Shown here: piece by piece, positions 8,304 through 15,967 of the stretch | Position numbering within the stretch: the stretch's first letter is position 1 | How the letters are laid out: each line of letters opens with the position of its first letter | Made by a program: the position numbers and the translations under genes | The notes under the pieces: generated by a model | The model's database searches: none | Told to the model about the DNA's origin: nothing | Seen by the model: the letters and a program-made list of their open reading frames with translations, nothing else | NCBI RefSeq assembly: GCF_000720635.1 | Contig: NZ_JOCF01000014.1 | Coordinates: forward strand, 1 to 64,000 | Length of the DNA: 64,000 nucleotides | DNA from: Streptomyces sp. NRRL WC-3742 | Lineage (GTDB): Bacteria; Actinomycetota; Actinomycetes; Streptomycetales; Streptomycetaceae | Reading direction: 5' to 3'

Positions 8304-8355
8304 AAGCATGACAATCGAGCAAATCAAATGACAGGTCTTGTTCATGGATTGGCCA
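8304..8355 (-). promoter_or_regulatory. shared upstream element of M4 protease gene (copy 2)
   Basis: AAGCATGACAATCGAG (8304-8319) and GATTGGCCA (8347-8355) match the blocks at 6404-6419 and 6446-6454 with one mismatch and nearly the same spacing. The first block is again 170 bp from the start codon. Common regulation of the two proteases is inferred. Confidence 0.55.
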
Positions 8356-8635
8356 AGTCCCGCCAGCGACGCGTTATGTGAACAGGGGGACGAAACGGGG
8401 CGAACCACCCCGGCCGTTCGGCGGGTTACCGGCCGAATCCCGGCCTGGTACAGGGCAGTTCGAGCGGGTGGTCGGCAACTCCCGTGCGAGGTGGCCGGGT
8501 TGCCGTGCGTTCACACCGGTGCAATGTCCTGGTATGGACCTGGCCGCCCGATTGGCGGGATCCCGCCACGCGTCGCGCTTGTCCACCATCAGGACGGCTG
8601 GTAGCCCACGTACCGTGCGCCGGTACGGTAAGGAG
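8356..8635. other. divergent intergenic spacer, no gene
   Basis: About 280 bp between the protease control region and the MarR gene. The MarR frame is open through it without a convincing start and nothing else is recognisable. The sequence AAGGAGG ends right at the chosen MarR start. Confidence 0.4.
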
Positions 8636-9172
8636 GTGGCCAAGCCCCTCGCACTCGACTTCGACCCGATCGCCCGCGCCGACGAACTGTGGACCCGCCG
8701 ATGGGGCGGAGTGCCCTCGATGGCGGCGATCACCTCGATCATGCGCGCCCACCAGATCCTGCTGTCCCGGGTCGACGCGGTGCTCAAGCCGTACGGGCTG
8801 ACCTTCGCCCGGTACGAGGCCCTGGTGCTGCTCACCTTCAGCCGCACCGGCGAACTGTCGCTCTCCAAGATCGGCGAGCGGCTCATGGTCCACCCCACCA
8901 GCGTCACCAACACCGTCGACCGCCTCGAGCGCGCGGGCCTCGTCGCCCGCCGCCCCAACCCGCTGGACGGCCGGGGCGTGCTCGCCTCGATCACCGAGCG
9001 CGGCCGGGAGGTCGTCGAGGAGGCGACCCGGGAGCTGATGGGGATGGAGTTCGGGCTCGAGGAGTACGGCCCCGAGCAGTGCCGCCAGGTGTTCGAGCTG
9101 CTCAGGCCGCTGCGGGTCGCCGCCGGGGACTTCGCCGACCCGGACGAGGGGGCTGAGGGGGAGCGCGCGTGA
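8636..9172 (+). CDS. MarR-family transcriptional regulator
   Basis: A 178-residue MarR regulator. Residues 30-60 form the dimerisation helices (AAITSIMRAHQILLSRVDAVL), followed by the winged helix with recognition segment LSKIGERLMVHPTSVTNTVDRL and wing RRPNPLDGRG. GTG at 8636 (VAKPLALDFDPIARADELW) fits the usual family start, but AAGGAGG abuts it with no spacer, so GTG at 8615 or ATG at 8534 remain possible. Its stop overlaps the GTG of a DUF3817 gene by 4 bases, so the pair is co-translated; the regulator probably controls this small operon (inference). Confidence 0.85.
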   Translation: MAKPLALDFDPIARADELWTRRWGGVPSMAAITSIMRAHQILLSRVDAVLKPYGLTFARYEALVLLTFSRTGELSLSKIGERLMVHPTSVTNTVDRLERAGLVARRPNPLDGRGVLASITERGREVVEEATRELMGMEFGLEEYGPEQCRQVFELLRPLRVAAGDFADPDEGAEGERA

Positions 9173-9525
9173 AGGCGGCTACCCTCGATGCCATGAAGCA
9201 GAGTGTGCTGACCCGCTACCGGGCCATGGCGTATGTCACCGGTGTCCTCCTCGTCCTGCTGACCGCCGGTGTGATCGCCAAGTACGTGCTCGGTATCGAC
9301 GGCGCGTCCGGATTCACCACCGCGGTGGGCTTCGCGCACGGCTGGCTGTACGTGGTCTACCTGGCCTTCGCCTTCGACCTGGGCAGCAAGGCGAAGTGGC
9401 CGATCGGCAAGCTGGTGTGGGTGCTGCTGGCCGGGGTCGTCCCGACCGCCGCCTTCTTCGTCGAGCGCAGGGTGTCCCGCGAGGTGGCGCCGCTGATCGT
9501 CGCTCCGGAGCCCGTCTCCGCCTGA
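9169..9525 (+). CDS. DUF3817 small membrane protein, coupled to MarR
   Basis: A 118-residue membrane protein with three hydrophobic segments (AMAYVTGVLLVLLTAGVIAK, GFAHGWLYVVYLAFAFDLG, KLVWVLLAGVVPTAAFFVE). The HGWLYVVY and PTAAFFVERR patterns place it in DUF3817, the same family as the gene at 4198. GTG at 9169 overlaps the MarR stop (GTGA); ATG at 9193 is an alternative start. It is followed by a strong terminator, closing a two-gene operon. Function unknown; the pairing with a MarR regulator suggests a role in sensing or resisting a membrane-active compound. Confidence 0.83.
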   Translation: MKAATLDAMKQSVLTRYRAMAYVTGVLLVLLTAGVIAKYVLGIDGASGFTTAVGFAHGWLYVVYLAFAFDLGSKAKWPIGKLVWVLLAGVVPTAAFFVERRVSREVAPLIVAPEPVSA

Positions 9526-9539
9526 TCGCCCGGCTTCCG

Positions 9540-9570
9540 GGGCCCCACTCCCTCCGGGGGAGTGGGGCCC
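9540..9570 (+). terminator. hairpin terminator
   Basis: GGGCCCCACTCCC (9540-9552) and GGGAGTGGGGCCC (9558-9570) form a perfect 13-bp stem with a 5-nt loop shortly after the DUF3817 stop. Confidence 0.85.
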
Positions 9571-9630
9571 TCGGCGTTCCCCGGTTTTCCAGGGGTTCTC
9601 CGGCGCGCCTCCAAGACGACCGTCGACAAC

Positions 9631-9666
9631 TACTAGGACGTCCGAGTAAATTAGTAGGACGTCCTA
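9631..9666 (+). promoter_or_regulatory. paired GGACGTCC operators upstream of icmA
   Basis: Two copies of TA(C/G)TAGGACGTCC, with palindromic cores at 9636-9643 and 9657-9664, are spaced 21 bp apart, close to two helical turns. The second copy is a full palindrome, TAGGACGTCCTA. They end about 50 bp before the mutase ATG, a good position for a dimeric TetR or GntR-type repressor binding cooperatively. The regulator is not identified. Confidence 0.6.
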
Positions 9667-9717
9667 TCACTGTTTGCCGCCCGGTGCCGAGGCGGCCGCA
9701 CGGAGCGGAGTTCTGGC

Positions 9718-11403
9718 ATGGACGCCGAGGAGATCGAGCGCGGACGTCGGCGCTGGCAGGAGCGGTACGACAAGGCCCGCAAGCGTGACGCGGACTTCAC
9801 CACCCTGTCCGGCGACGACGTCGAGCCGGTGTACGGCCCGCCCGCCGGGCAGCCGTACGAGGGTTTCGAGCGGATCGGCTGGCCGGGCGAGTACCCGTAC
9901 ACCCGCGGTCTGCACCCGACCGGCTACCGCGGCCGGACGTGGACCATCCGCCAGTTCGCCGGCTTCGGGAACGCGCAGCAGACCAACGAGCGCTACAAGA
10001 TGATCCTGGAGGCGGGCGGCGGCGGCCTCTCCGTCGCCTTCGACATGCCGACCCTGATGGGCTACGACTCGGACGACGCCCGCTCGCTCGGCGAGGTCGG
10101 CCACTGCGGCGTCGCCATCGACTCCGCCGCCGACATGGAGGTGCTGTTCGACTCCATCCCGCTCGGCGAGGTCACCACCTCGATGACGATCAGCGGCCCG
10201 GCCGTCCCGATCTTCTGCATGTACCTCGTCGCCGCCGAGCGCCAGGGCGTCGACCCGGGGGTGCTCAACGGCACCCTGCAGACGGACATCTTCAAGGAGT
10301 ACATCGCCCAGAAGGAGTGGCTCTTCGCCCCCGAGCCGCACCTGCGCCTCATCGGCGACCTGATGGAGCACTGCGCCCAGGGCATCCCCGCCTACAAGCC
10401 GCTGTCCGTCTCCGGCTACCACATCCGCGAGGCCGGGGCCACGGCCGCACAGGAGCTGGCCTACACCCTCGCGGACGGCTTCGCCTACGTGGAGCTGGGC
10501 CTGTCCCGGGGCCTGGACGTGGACGTCTTCGCCCCCGGCCTGTCCTTCTTCTTCGACGCGCACCTCGACTTCTTCGAGGAGATCGCCAAGTTCCGCGCCG
10601 CCCGCCGGATCTGGGCCCGCTGGATGCGCGACCGCTTCGGCGCCAAGACCGACAAGGCGCAGTGGCTGCGCTTCCACACCCAGACCGCCGGCGTCTCGCT
10701 CACCGCGCAGCAGCCGTACAACAACGTGGTGCGCACCGCCGTGGAGGCGCTCAGCGCCGTCCTCGGCGGCACCAACTCGCTGCACACCAACGCCCTCGAC
10801 GAGACCCTGGCGCTGCCCTCCGAGCAGGCCGCGGAGATCGCGCTGCGCACCCAGCAGGTGCTGATGGAGGAGACCGGCGTCACCAACGTGGCCGACCCGC
10901 TGGGCGGCTCCTGGTACGTCGAGGCGCTGACCGACCGGATCGAGCAGCAGGCCGAGGTGATCTTCCAGCGCATCCTGGACAAGGGCCGCGAGGACCACGA
11001 GATCGGCCCGATCACCTCCGGCATCCTGCGCGGCATCGAGGAGGGCTGGTTCACCGGGGAGATCGCCGAGGCGGCCTTCCAGTACCAGACGGCGCTGGAG
11101 AAGGGCGAGAAGCGCGTGGTCGGCGTCAACTGCCACCCGCGCAGCGTCACCCCCGAGCTGGAGATCCTGCGGGTCAGCCACGAGGTCGAGCGCGAGCAGG
11201 TCCGTGTCCTGCGTGAGCGCAAGGCCGCCCGCGACGACGCCGCCGTCCGCGCCGGCCTGGACGCCATGCTCGCGGCCGCCCGCTCCGGCGAGTCGATGAT
11301 CCCCCCGATGCTCGACGCCGTCCGCGCCGAAGCCACCCTCGGCGAGATCTGCCACGCCCTCCGCGACGAGTGGGGCACCTACCAGGAGAACGCGATGTTC
11401 TGA
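9718..11403 (+). CDS. icmA: isobutyryl-CoA mutase large subunit (IcmA-type)
   Basis: A 561-residue acyl-CoA mutase large subunit. It holds only the TIM-barrel substrate domain: [31 protein letters not shown] near residues 55-85 is the CoA/mutase signature, and the chain ends at about the IcmA length with no C-terminal B12 domain. It would work with a separate small B12-binding subunit (IcmB), not in this window, to interconvert isobutyryl-CoA and n-butyryl-CoA with adenosylcobalamin, feeding valine catabolism and polyketide precursors. Methylmalonyl-CoA mutase is the main alternative, but the length and opening [14 protein letters not shown] favour IcmA. Transcription is monocistronic between paired operators and a strong terminator. 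Confidence 0.88.
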   Translation: MDAEEIERGRRRWQERYDKARKRDADFTTLSGDDVEPVYGPPAGQPYEGFERIGWPGEYPYTRGLHPTGYRGRTWTIRQFAGFGNAQQTNERYKMILEAGGGGLSVAFDMPTLMGYDSDDARSLGEVGHCGVAIDSAADMEVLFDSIPLGEVTTSMTISGPAVPIFCMYLVAAERQGVDPGVLNGTLQTDIFKEYIAQKEWLFAPEPHLRLIGDLMEHCAQGIPAYKPLSVSGYHIREAGATAAQELAYTLADGFAYVELGLSRGLDVDVFAPGLSFFFDAHLDFFEEIAKFRAARRIWARWMRDRFGAKTDKAQWLRFHTQTAGVSLTAQQPYNNVVRTAVEALSAVLGGTNSLHTNALDETLALPSEQAAEIALRTQQVLMEETGVTNVADPLGGSWYVEALTDRIEQQAEVIFQRILDKGREDHEIGPITSGILRGIEEGWFTGEIAEAAFQYQTALEKGEKRVVGVNCHPRSVTPELEILRVSHEVEREQVRVLRERKAARDDAAVRAGLDAMLAAARSGESMIPPMLDAVRAEATLGEICHALRDEWGTYQENAMF

Positions 11404-11424
11404 CCCCCGAGCCACGCCCTCCAG

Positions 11425-11456
11425 CCGCTGCCCGCCCCCACCAGGGCGGGCAGCGG
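11425..11456 (+). terminator. icmA terminator hairpin
   Basis: CCGCTGCCCGCCC (11425-11437) pairs perfectly with GGGCGGGCAGCGG (11444-11456) across a 6-nt loop, 22 bp after the icmA stop. Confidence 0.85.
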
Positions 11457-11460
11457 CCTG

Positions 11461-11495
11461 TGCGCAGGAAGTCGACCCAGCCGACTTCCCACACA
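11461..11495 (-). repeat. palindrome family A copy 2 (diverged)
   Basis: The core GGAAGTCG (11467-11474) pairs with CGACTTCC (11482-11489). In the outer stem, three positions are mismatched on the plus strand but become G-U pairs in a minus-strand transcript, the direction of the tetR gene upstream of it. That bias suggests the element works as RNA, probably as a terminator. Confidence 0.6.
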
Positions 11496-11541
11496 CCTCT
11501 TTGACCGCCGTCCCTGTTGGGTTCGCCGGCCCTGGCTTTCC

Positions 11542-11578
11542 TTCGGGTGGCCCGGCTGAACCGGCCGGGCCACCCGAA
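11542..11578. repeat. palindrome family B hairpin
   Basis: TTCGGGTGGCCCGGC (11542-11556) pairs with GCCGGGCCACCCGAA (11564-11578), a perfect 15-bp stem. The right arm and flank (GGCCGGGCCACCCGAA) match 107-122, where a related hairpin also lies close to a family A palindrome. Confidence 0.6.
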
Positions 11579-11637
11579 AGCGCGATCGGGCCGCAGTATC
11601 TGCGCGTGCCCGTGGGGGCTCTCGAAGGTGGCGGGGG

Positions 11638-12288
11638 TCAGGCGAGGGCGAGGGGGCCGAGGAGGAGGTCGGTGAAGCGGCGGGTCCAGGCGGGGGTGAT
11701 GGGTTCGCCGCTGACGAGGACGCGGTGTTCGACGGTGCCGGCGATGGTGTCGAAGATGATGTCGACCTCCTCGCAGGCGGTCGTGTGGTCGGCGTCGGAG
11801 GCGAGTTCGCCGCGGGCCTGGGCGGCGGCGCGGCCCTGGCGGACGAGGCGCTTCTGCGGGTCGACGATCGACTCGCGGATGCGGCGGCGCAGTTGGGGGT
11901 CCCGGGTGCCCTCGGCGAACAGGGCGAGCAGGGCGGCCTGGGTCTCCGGGCGGGCGAGCAGGTCGGCGAACTGGCCCACGACGGCCTCGATGTCGGCGCG
12001 CAGGCTGCCGAGGTCGGGCATCTCCAGTTCGTCGAAGAGGCTGGCGACGGCGTCGACCACCAGCTCGTTCTTGGACGGCCAGCGACGGTAGAGGGTGGTC
12101 TTGGCGACCTTGGCGCGGGTCGCGACGTGGCCCATGGTGAGCCCGCCCCAGCCGAGTTCGGCCAGGGCCTCGCGGGTGGCGTCGAGGATCGCGCGGTCGG
12201 CGGCGGCGCTGCGCGGGCGGCCCTTGGCACGGGAGGCGGCCTCGGGGCGGGAGTTGTCCGGGCTCTCGGGGGGCTGGGCGGCCGACAC
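11638..12288 (-). CDS. TetR/AcrR-family transcriptional regulator
   Basis: A 216-residue TetR regulator. After a polar N-terminal tail, residues 30-76 form the HTH domain (AILDATREALAELGWGGLTM, then RAKVAKTTLYRRWPSKNELV with the family's TTLYRRWPSK recognition helix). The C-terminal ligand domain resembles the TetR_C_11 group (LLARPETQAALLALFAEGTRDPQL). It converges on icmA and diverges from the thioredoxin/TPR gene. A 14-bp inverted repeat directly upstream of its start points to autoregulation. The ligand and other targets are unknown. Confidence 0.88.
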   Translation of the reverse strand: MSAAQPPESPDNSRPEAASRAKGRPRSAAADRAILDATREALAELGWGGLTMGHVATRAKVAKTTLYRRWPSKNELVVDAVASLFDELEMPDLGSLRADIEAVVGQFADLLARPETQAALLALFAEGTRDPQLRRRIRESIVDPQKRLVRQGRAAAQARGELASDADHTTACEEVDIIFDTIAGTVEHRVLVSGEPITPAWTRRFTDLLLGPLALA

Positions 12289-12305
12289 CGGGGCCTCCTT
12301 GCGCT

Positions 12306-12319
12306 TTACTCATGGGTAA
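12306..12319. promoter_or_regulatory. TetR operator candidate
   Basis: TTACTCATGGGTAA is a near-perfect inverted repeat (TTAC-Y-CATG-R-GTAA) lying 18 bp upstream of the tetR ATG. Position and symmetry fit an autoregulatory TetR site. Confidence 0.6.
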
Positions 12320-12446
12320 CTTGGGTGGGGCTGGTAACGGTAGCGACTGTTCGCCGATTCGGGGAGGCGCGCGGGACGGGAAAGTGGGGCACGTCACGTC
12401 CTCGAACCACCGGTGGGGCTTGCGGTCACGCCCCCGGCTCCAGTTA

Positions 12447-12463
12447 CGCTACGAGTCGTAGCG
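12447..12463. promoter_or_regulatory. palindromic operator candidate upstream of thioredoxin/TPR gene
   Basis: CGCTACGA and TCGTAGCG form a perfect 8+8 inverted repeat around a central G. It resembles many actinobacterial TetR operators but differs in sequence from the site next to tetR, so another regulator may bind here. Confidence 0.5.
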
Positions 12464-12656
12464 AAAGCTGACGACAACCAGAGCGCCGCGACCCGTGGGA
12501 CGGGAGCGGCGCAGGCGCGGGTGGGGACCCGCGCCGAATGGTTCAGGCTACCGGGGGGACGGCACCGCGCCCCGGAATCCGCGCCGCACAGCCCGTGCGG
12601 GGCGAACTTCCGGAGGTTGGTGCCCGCGAGCAGCGCGGACGGGGGAGGATAGTGCC

Positions 12657-13658
12657 ATGCAGCCACGGAATTCGCGTCTCAACAGCTCCGCCCTGCGCGG
12701 TGCCGTCGACCTCGCCGCAGTGAAGGCCGCCGGCGAGGCCGCCCAGAAGGCCGAGCAGGCCCGGGCCGATCGGGCCCGCCAGGCGGCCGCCGCGGAGGCG
12801 GCCGGGGGCGCCCCCGCGCAGGCCCCGTACGAGCTCGTCGTCGACGTCACCGAGGACACCTTCGAGACCGAGGTCGTCCAGCGCTCCACCGAGGTGCCGG
12901 TCGTCATCGACTTCTGGGCCGAGTGGTGCGGCCCCTGCAAGCAGCTCAGCCCGGTGCTGGAGGGCCTGGCCGAGGAGTACGCCGGCCGCTTCGTGCTCGC
13001 CAAGATCGACGTGGACGCCAACCCGCTGATCTCCCAGCAGTTCGGCATCCAGGGCATCCCGGCCGTGATGGCCGTGGTCGCGGGCCAGCTGGTCCCGCTG
13101 TTCCAGGGCGCGGAGAGCGCCGCGAACGTCCGCAAGGTGCTGGACCAGCTGCTGCTGGTCGCCGAGCAGCGCTTCGGCATCGTCGGCGGGGCCGGCGCGC
13201 CCGTCGCCGACGGTGAGGGCCCGGCCGCCGCGCCGCTGCGCCCGGAGGACCCGGCGCTGGCCGCCGCGCACGACGCGCTGGACCGGGGCGACCTGGGCGG
13301 CGCCATCCAGGCGTACAAGAACGTGCTGGCCGACCAGCCGGGCAACACCGAGGCGAAGCTGGGCCTGGCGCAGGCCGAACTGCTCAGCCGTGTCGAGATG
13401 TTGGACCCGCAGGCCGTCCGCGCGGACGCCGCGGCCGACCCGAAGGACGTTGAGGCCCAGCTCCGGGCGGCGGACCTGGACCTGGTGGGCGGTCACGTCG
13501 AGGACGCCTTCGGGCGCCTGGTGAACACCGTCGGGCGGACGGCCGGGGAGGACCGGGATGCCGCCCGGGTCCGGCTGCTGGAGCTGTTCGAGGTGATCGG
13601 CGCGGAGGACCCGAGGGTCGTCGCGGCCCGGACGGCGCTGGCGCGCGTGCTGTTCTAG
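12657..13658 (+). CDS. thioredoxin-domain TPR co-chaperone (CnoX/YbbN-like)
   Basis: A 333-residue cytoplasmic protein. Residues 1-55 are an Ala-rich, probably helical N-terminus; residues 58-170 are a thioredoxin fold with the active site WCGPC (Cys91, Cys94); the remainder is a TPR-like helical region (AAHDALDRGDLGGAIQAYKNVLADQP). The order matches CnoX/YbbN, a chaperedoxin that holds unfolded proteins and protects them from over-oxidation. Enteric CnoX often has lost the CxxC pair, whereas here both cysteines are present, so redox activity is plausible. ATG at 12657 has GGGGGAGGAT upstream. It is a single gene followed by a good terminator. Confidence 0.9.
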   Translation: MQPRNSRLNSSALRGAVDLAAVKAAGEAAQKAEQARADRARQAAAAEAAGGAPAQAPYELVVDVTEDTFETEVVQRSTEVPVVIDFWAEWCGPCKQLSPVLEGLAEEYAGRFVLAKIDVDANPLISQQFGIQGIPAVMAVVAGQLVPLFQGAESAANVRKVLDQLLLVAEQRFGIVGGAGAPVADGEGPAAAPLRPEDPALAAAHDALDRGDLGGAIQAYKNVLADQPGNTEAKLGLAQAELLSRVEMLDPQAVRADAAADPKDVEAQLRAADLDLVGGHVEDAFGRLVNTVGRTAGEDRDAARVRLLELFEVIGAEDPRVVAARTALARVLF

Positions 13659-13763
13659 CGGCACTCCCGCCGGTCGGACGGCACGGCGGGTGACCTGCGG
13701 TGTCGTCGGGGGATTTGCCGACAATCCGGTCAGCCGTCGAGACGTTTACCAAATCTTGATTTC

Positions 13764-13800
13764 ACCCGTGGGTAGTCACTTTCAGTGACTGCCCACGGGT
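13764..13800 (+). terminator. hairpin terminator
   Basis: ACCCGTGGGTAGTCACT (13764-13780) pairs with AGTGACTGCCCACGGGT (13784-13800) around a TTC loop. The single non-Watson-Crick position is U-G in plus-strand RNA, so the hairpin is read in the direction of the thioredoxin/TPR gene. Confidence 0.8.
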
Positions 13801-14363
13801 GTTTCACTGGTGTTTCCGGGGGATTTCGTCCACGGCCCGACCGTGGGATGTCACGCAGGGTGCAAATGGCGTCAATTTCGCGCGCGGCGTCACCGGATGT
13901 TGCATTACCCGTCAGTAAGCAACCCCTTGTGCTTCGCCGGGGATTCAAGCACGATCGGCCACGCCCGGTCCCCAGACTCCACACCCTCCGACAGCCGGTC
14001 GGCGCGAGGAGCGAGGGGAACCCCACCGGGTGCTCCGTCGGCTCCGGTCGGCGGTAGGGAGGGCAGGGGGGTATCCGCGGTCCCACGGCGGTTCCTGTCC
14101 TTCGACACGGCCGCGCACCCCTGCGCGGTCGCTGGTTGTCGCTCGGGGGTGATCGCCGAATTGTCGCCGGTCCAGCCCGCCGTCCCATCCGGACGGTCGG
14201 CGGAGGGACGGGAGTGCCGCCGTACACCGGCCGCTCCCGCGACCGACGACGCCCAAGGCGCTCTCCGCTACCGAGGACGTAGCTCTCTCCCATCCCAGGC
14301 TCCCACCGGTGCGGGACGCGCCGCCGGGAGGCCGGAGATGTACGTCCTAGAAGGAGGACTCGC
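13801..14363 (+). other. long intergenic region, no gene
   Basis: About 560 bp without a supportable gene. It should contain the promoter of the DUF6230 gene, whose ribosome binding site (AGAAGGAGGA) ends 5 bases before 14364. Frames crossing the region are not backed by start signals or recognisable products. Confidence 0.5.
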
Positions 14364-15035
14364 ATGTCCCAGACCTACGGCAAGACCCGCTGGAAGCGCT
14401 TCGCCCTGGTGATGGTGCCCAGCGTCGCGGCCACCGCGATGGTCGGTGTCTCGATCGCGAACAGTGCGCTCGCCGCCTCGTTCAGCATCTCCGGCCAGCA
14501 GTTCAAGGTGACCACCACGCACCTGGAGGGCACCAACTTCTCGCAGTTCGGCACCGTCGACATCGAGGCCAGCGGCAAGCCGCACCCGGTCGCCGTGTCC
14601 GCTTTCGACAAGGCCACCCTCAGCAACCTGTGCCAGTCGGTCGTGACCGACCTGTCCGCGTTCGGCCTGGGCAAGATCACCCTCCGCCTGGAGGCCGGCA
14701 CCGACCCGGCCAAGCCGGTCGAGGCCGAGAAGCTCCTGATCGACCTGGAGGAGCTGAAGGCCGACGCGACCTTCAAGGAGCTCAACATCGGCCAGGACGC
14801 CTCCACCCTCCCGGGTGAGGCCACCCAGGGCTGGCACCCCCACCCGGGCGTGACCAAGGCGGGTGGCGGCGCCGGCCTGCCGACCGGCATGACCGGCTTC
14901 GCCCAGTCGGCCAAGTCGGCCAGCCTGGACGACGTCAAGCAGACCGCGCGGGCCACTTCCGCCGGTTCGTTCAAGCTCAGCAACCTGAACCTGTCGCTCA
15001 AGAACGGCGACGGCAAGGGCAACGAGTGCTACTGA
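14364..15035 (+). CDS. DUF6230 exported protein
   Basis: A 223-residue protein with a twin-charged N-terminus (KTRWKRF) and one hydrophobic segment at about 12-38 (ALVMVPSVAATAMVGVSIANSALA), which could be a signal peptide or an anchor. The mature part is a beta-rich DUF6230 domain containing ISGQQFKVTTTHLEGTNFSQFG and closing with Ser/Asn-rich sequence ending in Cys-Tyr. Homologues have often been labelled cholesterol esterase without support; no Ser-His-Asp esterase signature is visible. It has a strong RBS and begins a set with a DUF6114 protein and a larger exported protein. Confidence 0.8.
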   Translation: MSQTYGKTRWKRFALVMVPSVAATAMVGVSIANSALAASFSISGQQFKVTTTHLEGTNFSQFGTVDIEASGKPHPVAVSAFDKATLSNLCQSVVTDLSAFGLGKITLRLEAGTDPAKPVEAEKLLIDLEELKADATFKELNIGQDASTLPGEATQGWHPHPGVTKAGGGAGLPTGMTGFAQSAKSASLDDVKQTARATSAGSFKLSNLNLSLKNGDGKGNECY

Positions 15036-15196
15036 GTCCTGCCTGACGTCCCGTCCCGACGCCCCGGCGCCCTGCGTCGCGGCGAAGGGCGGGGCCGAGT
15101 GACGGGTCTTCGCGAGGCCGGGGGCGGCGGGCGACCGCCGTTCCCGGCCAACCCCCTTTTGTTCCTTCCCTCGTAGCTACATCGAGGAGCTGCACC

Positions 15197-15967
15197 ATGT
15201 CCAGCGCAACGGTCGAACCGCGGCCCGCCCCCCAGAATCCCGTCGTGTGGCTCTGGCGGCACTTCCGTGAATTCCGCCGCACCAGGCCCTTCTGGGGCGG
15301 CCTGCTGGCCATGATCGCCGGCGTCCCGATCCTCTACTTCCCGTACGCGCACCTCTCGCTCGGCGGCGTGACCATCGCGATGTCCACCACGGCGGGCGCC
15401 GGGTCGCTGATCATCGGCGTGCTGATGATCATCCTCGGCCTGACCGCCTGGTTCCAGCCCGCCGTCCGGGTCTTCGGCGGCATCGCGACCATCCTGCTGA
15501 CCCTGGTCTCCATCCCGGTCTCCAACCTGGCCGGCTTCGGCATGGCGCTGCTGCCCGGGCTGATCGGCGGCGGCCTGATGGTCTCCTGGGCGCCGCTGCC
15601 GGAGCCGAAGGCCGAGGGAGCGACCAAGGGGCGGCGCGGCCACCGGGCCCGCAAGGGTGCGGCGGTTGCCGAGAGCGTCGCGGCCGAGCCGGTCGCTGAG
15701 GCCGCCGAGCCGACCGCCGGGGCGCCGACCGCCAAGCTGCCCGCCCAGTCCTCCGCCGAGCCGCTCTCCAAGTGGTCCGCGAAGTCGCCCGCCAAGGGCG
15801 GAGCGGCCAAGCCCGCCGCCGAGGCGAAGCTGCCCGAGCAGGCCGCGCGGGAGCGGGCCGCCGAGAAGCCGAGCGCCGGGGAGCCGAGCGCCGAGAAGCA
15901 GGCCACCGACGAGCAGGCCGTGTCCATGGACAAGCAGGCCGCGGAGGAGCGGGAGGAGACGCGGTGA
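15197..15967 (+). CDS. DUF6114 membrane protein with charged tail
   Basis: A 256-residue protein. Residues 30-130 contain four hydrophobic segments (FWGGLLAMIAGVPILYFPYA, AGAGSLIIGVLMIILGLTAWF, GGIATILLTLVSIPVSNLAG, MALLPGLIGGGLMVSW), matching the DUF6114 domain. Residues 140-256 form a low-complexity Ala/Glu/Lys-rich cytoplasmic tail with repeated AKSPAK/AEKPSA-like motifs. It lies 161 bp after the DUF6230 gene and overlaps the next start by 4 bases (GTGA). In related genomes these families sit side by side, suggesting a membrane partner for the exported neighbours. Confidence 0.8.
   Translation: MSSATVEPRPAPQNPVVWLWRHFREFRRTRPFWGGLLAMIAGVPILYFPYAHLSLGGVTIAMSTTAGAGSLIIGVLMIILGLTAWFQPAVRVFGGIATILLTLVSIPVSNLAGFGMALLPGLIGGGLMVSWAPLPEPKAEGATKGRRGHRARKGAAVAESVAAEPVAEAAEPTAGAPTAKLPAQSSAEPLSKWSAKSPAKGGAAKPAAEAKLPEQAARERAAEKPSAGEPSAEKQATDEQAVSMDKQAAEEREETR

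Noticed and set aside
8135..8314. A longer N-terminus for the second M4 protease (start at 8314).
   Set aside because: The signal peptide begins at GTG 8134, matching the paralog; the upstream residues are Pro-rich read-through.
9718..11403. Methylmalonyl-CoA mutase large subunit.
   Set aside because: The 561-residue length, lack of a B12 domain and the opening [14 protein letters not shown] fit IcmA better, though the reaction cannot be proved from sequence.
14364..15035. Cholesterol esterase activity for the DUF6230 protein.
   Set aside because: No nucleophile elbow or catalytic triad is visible; the name is a historical label.
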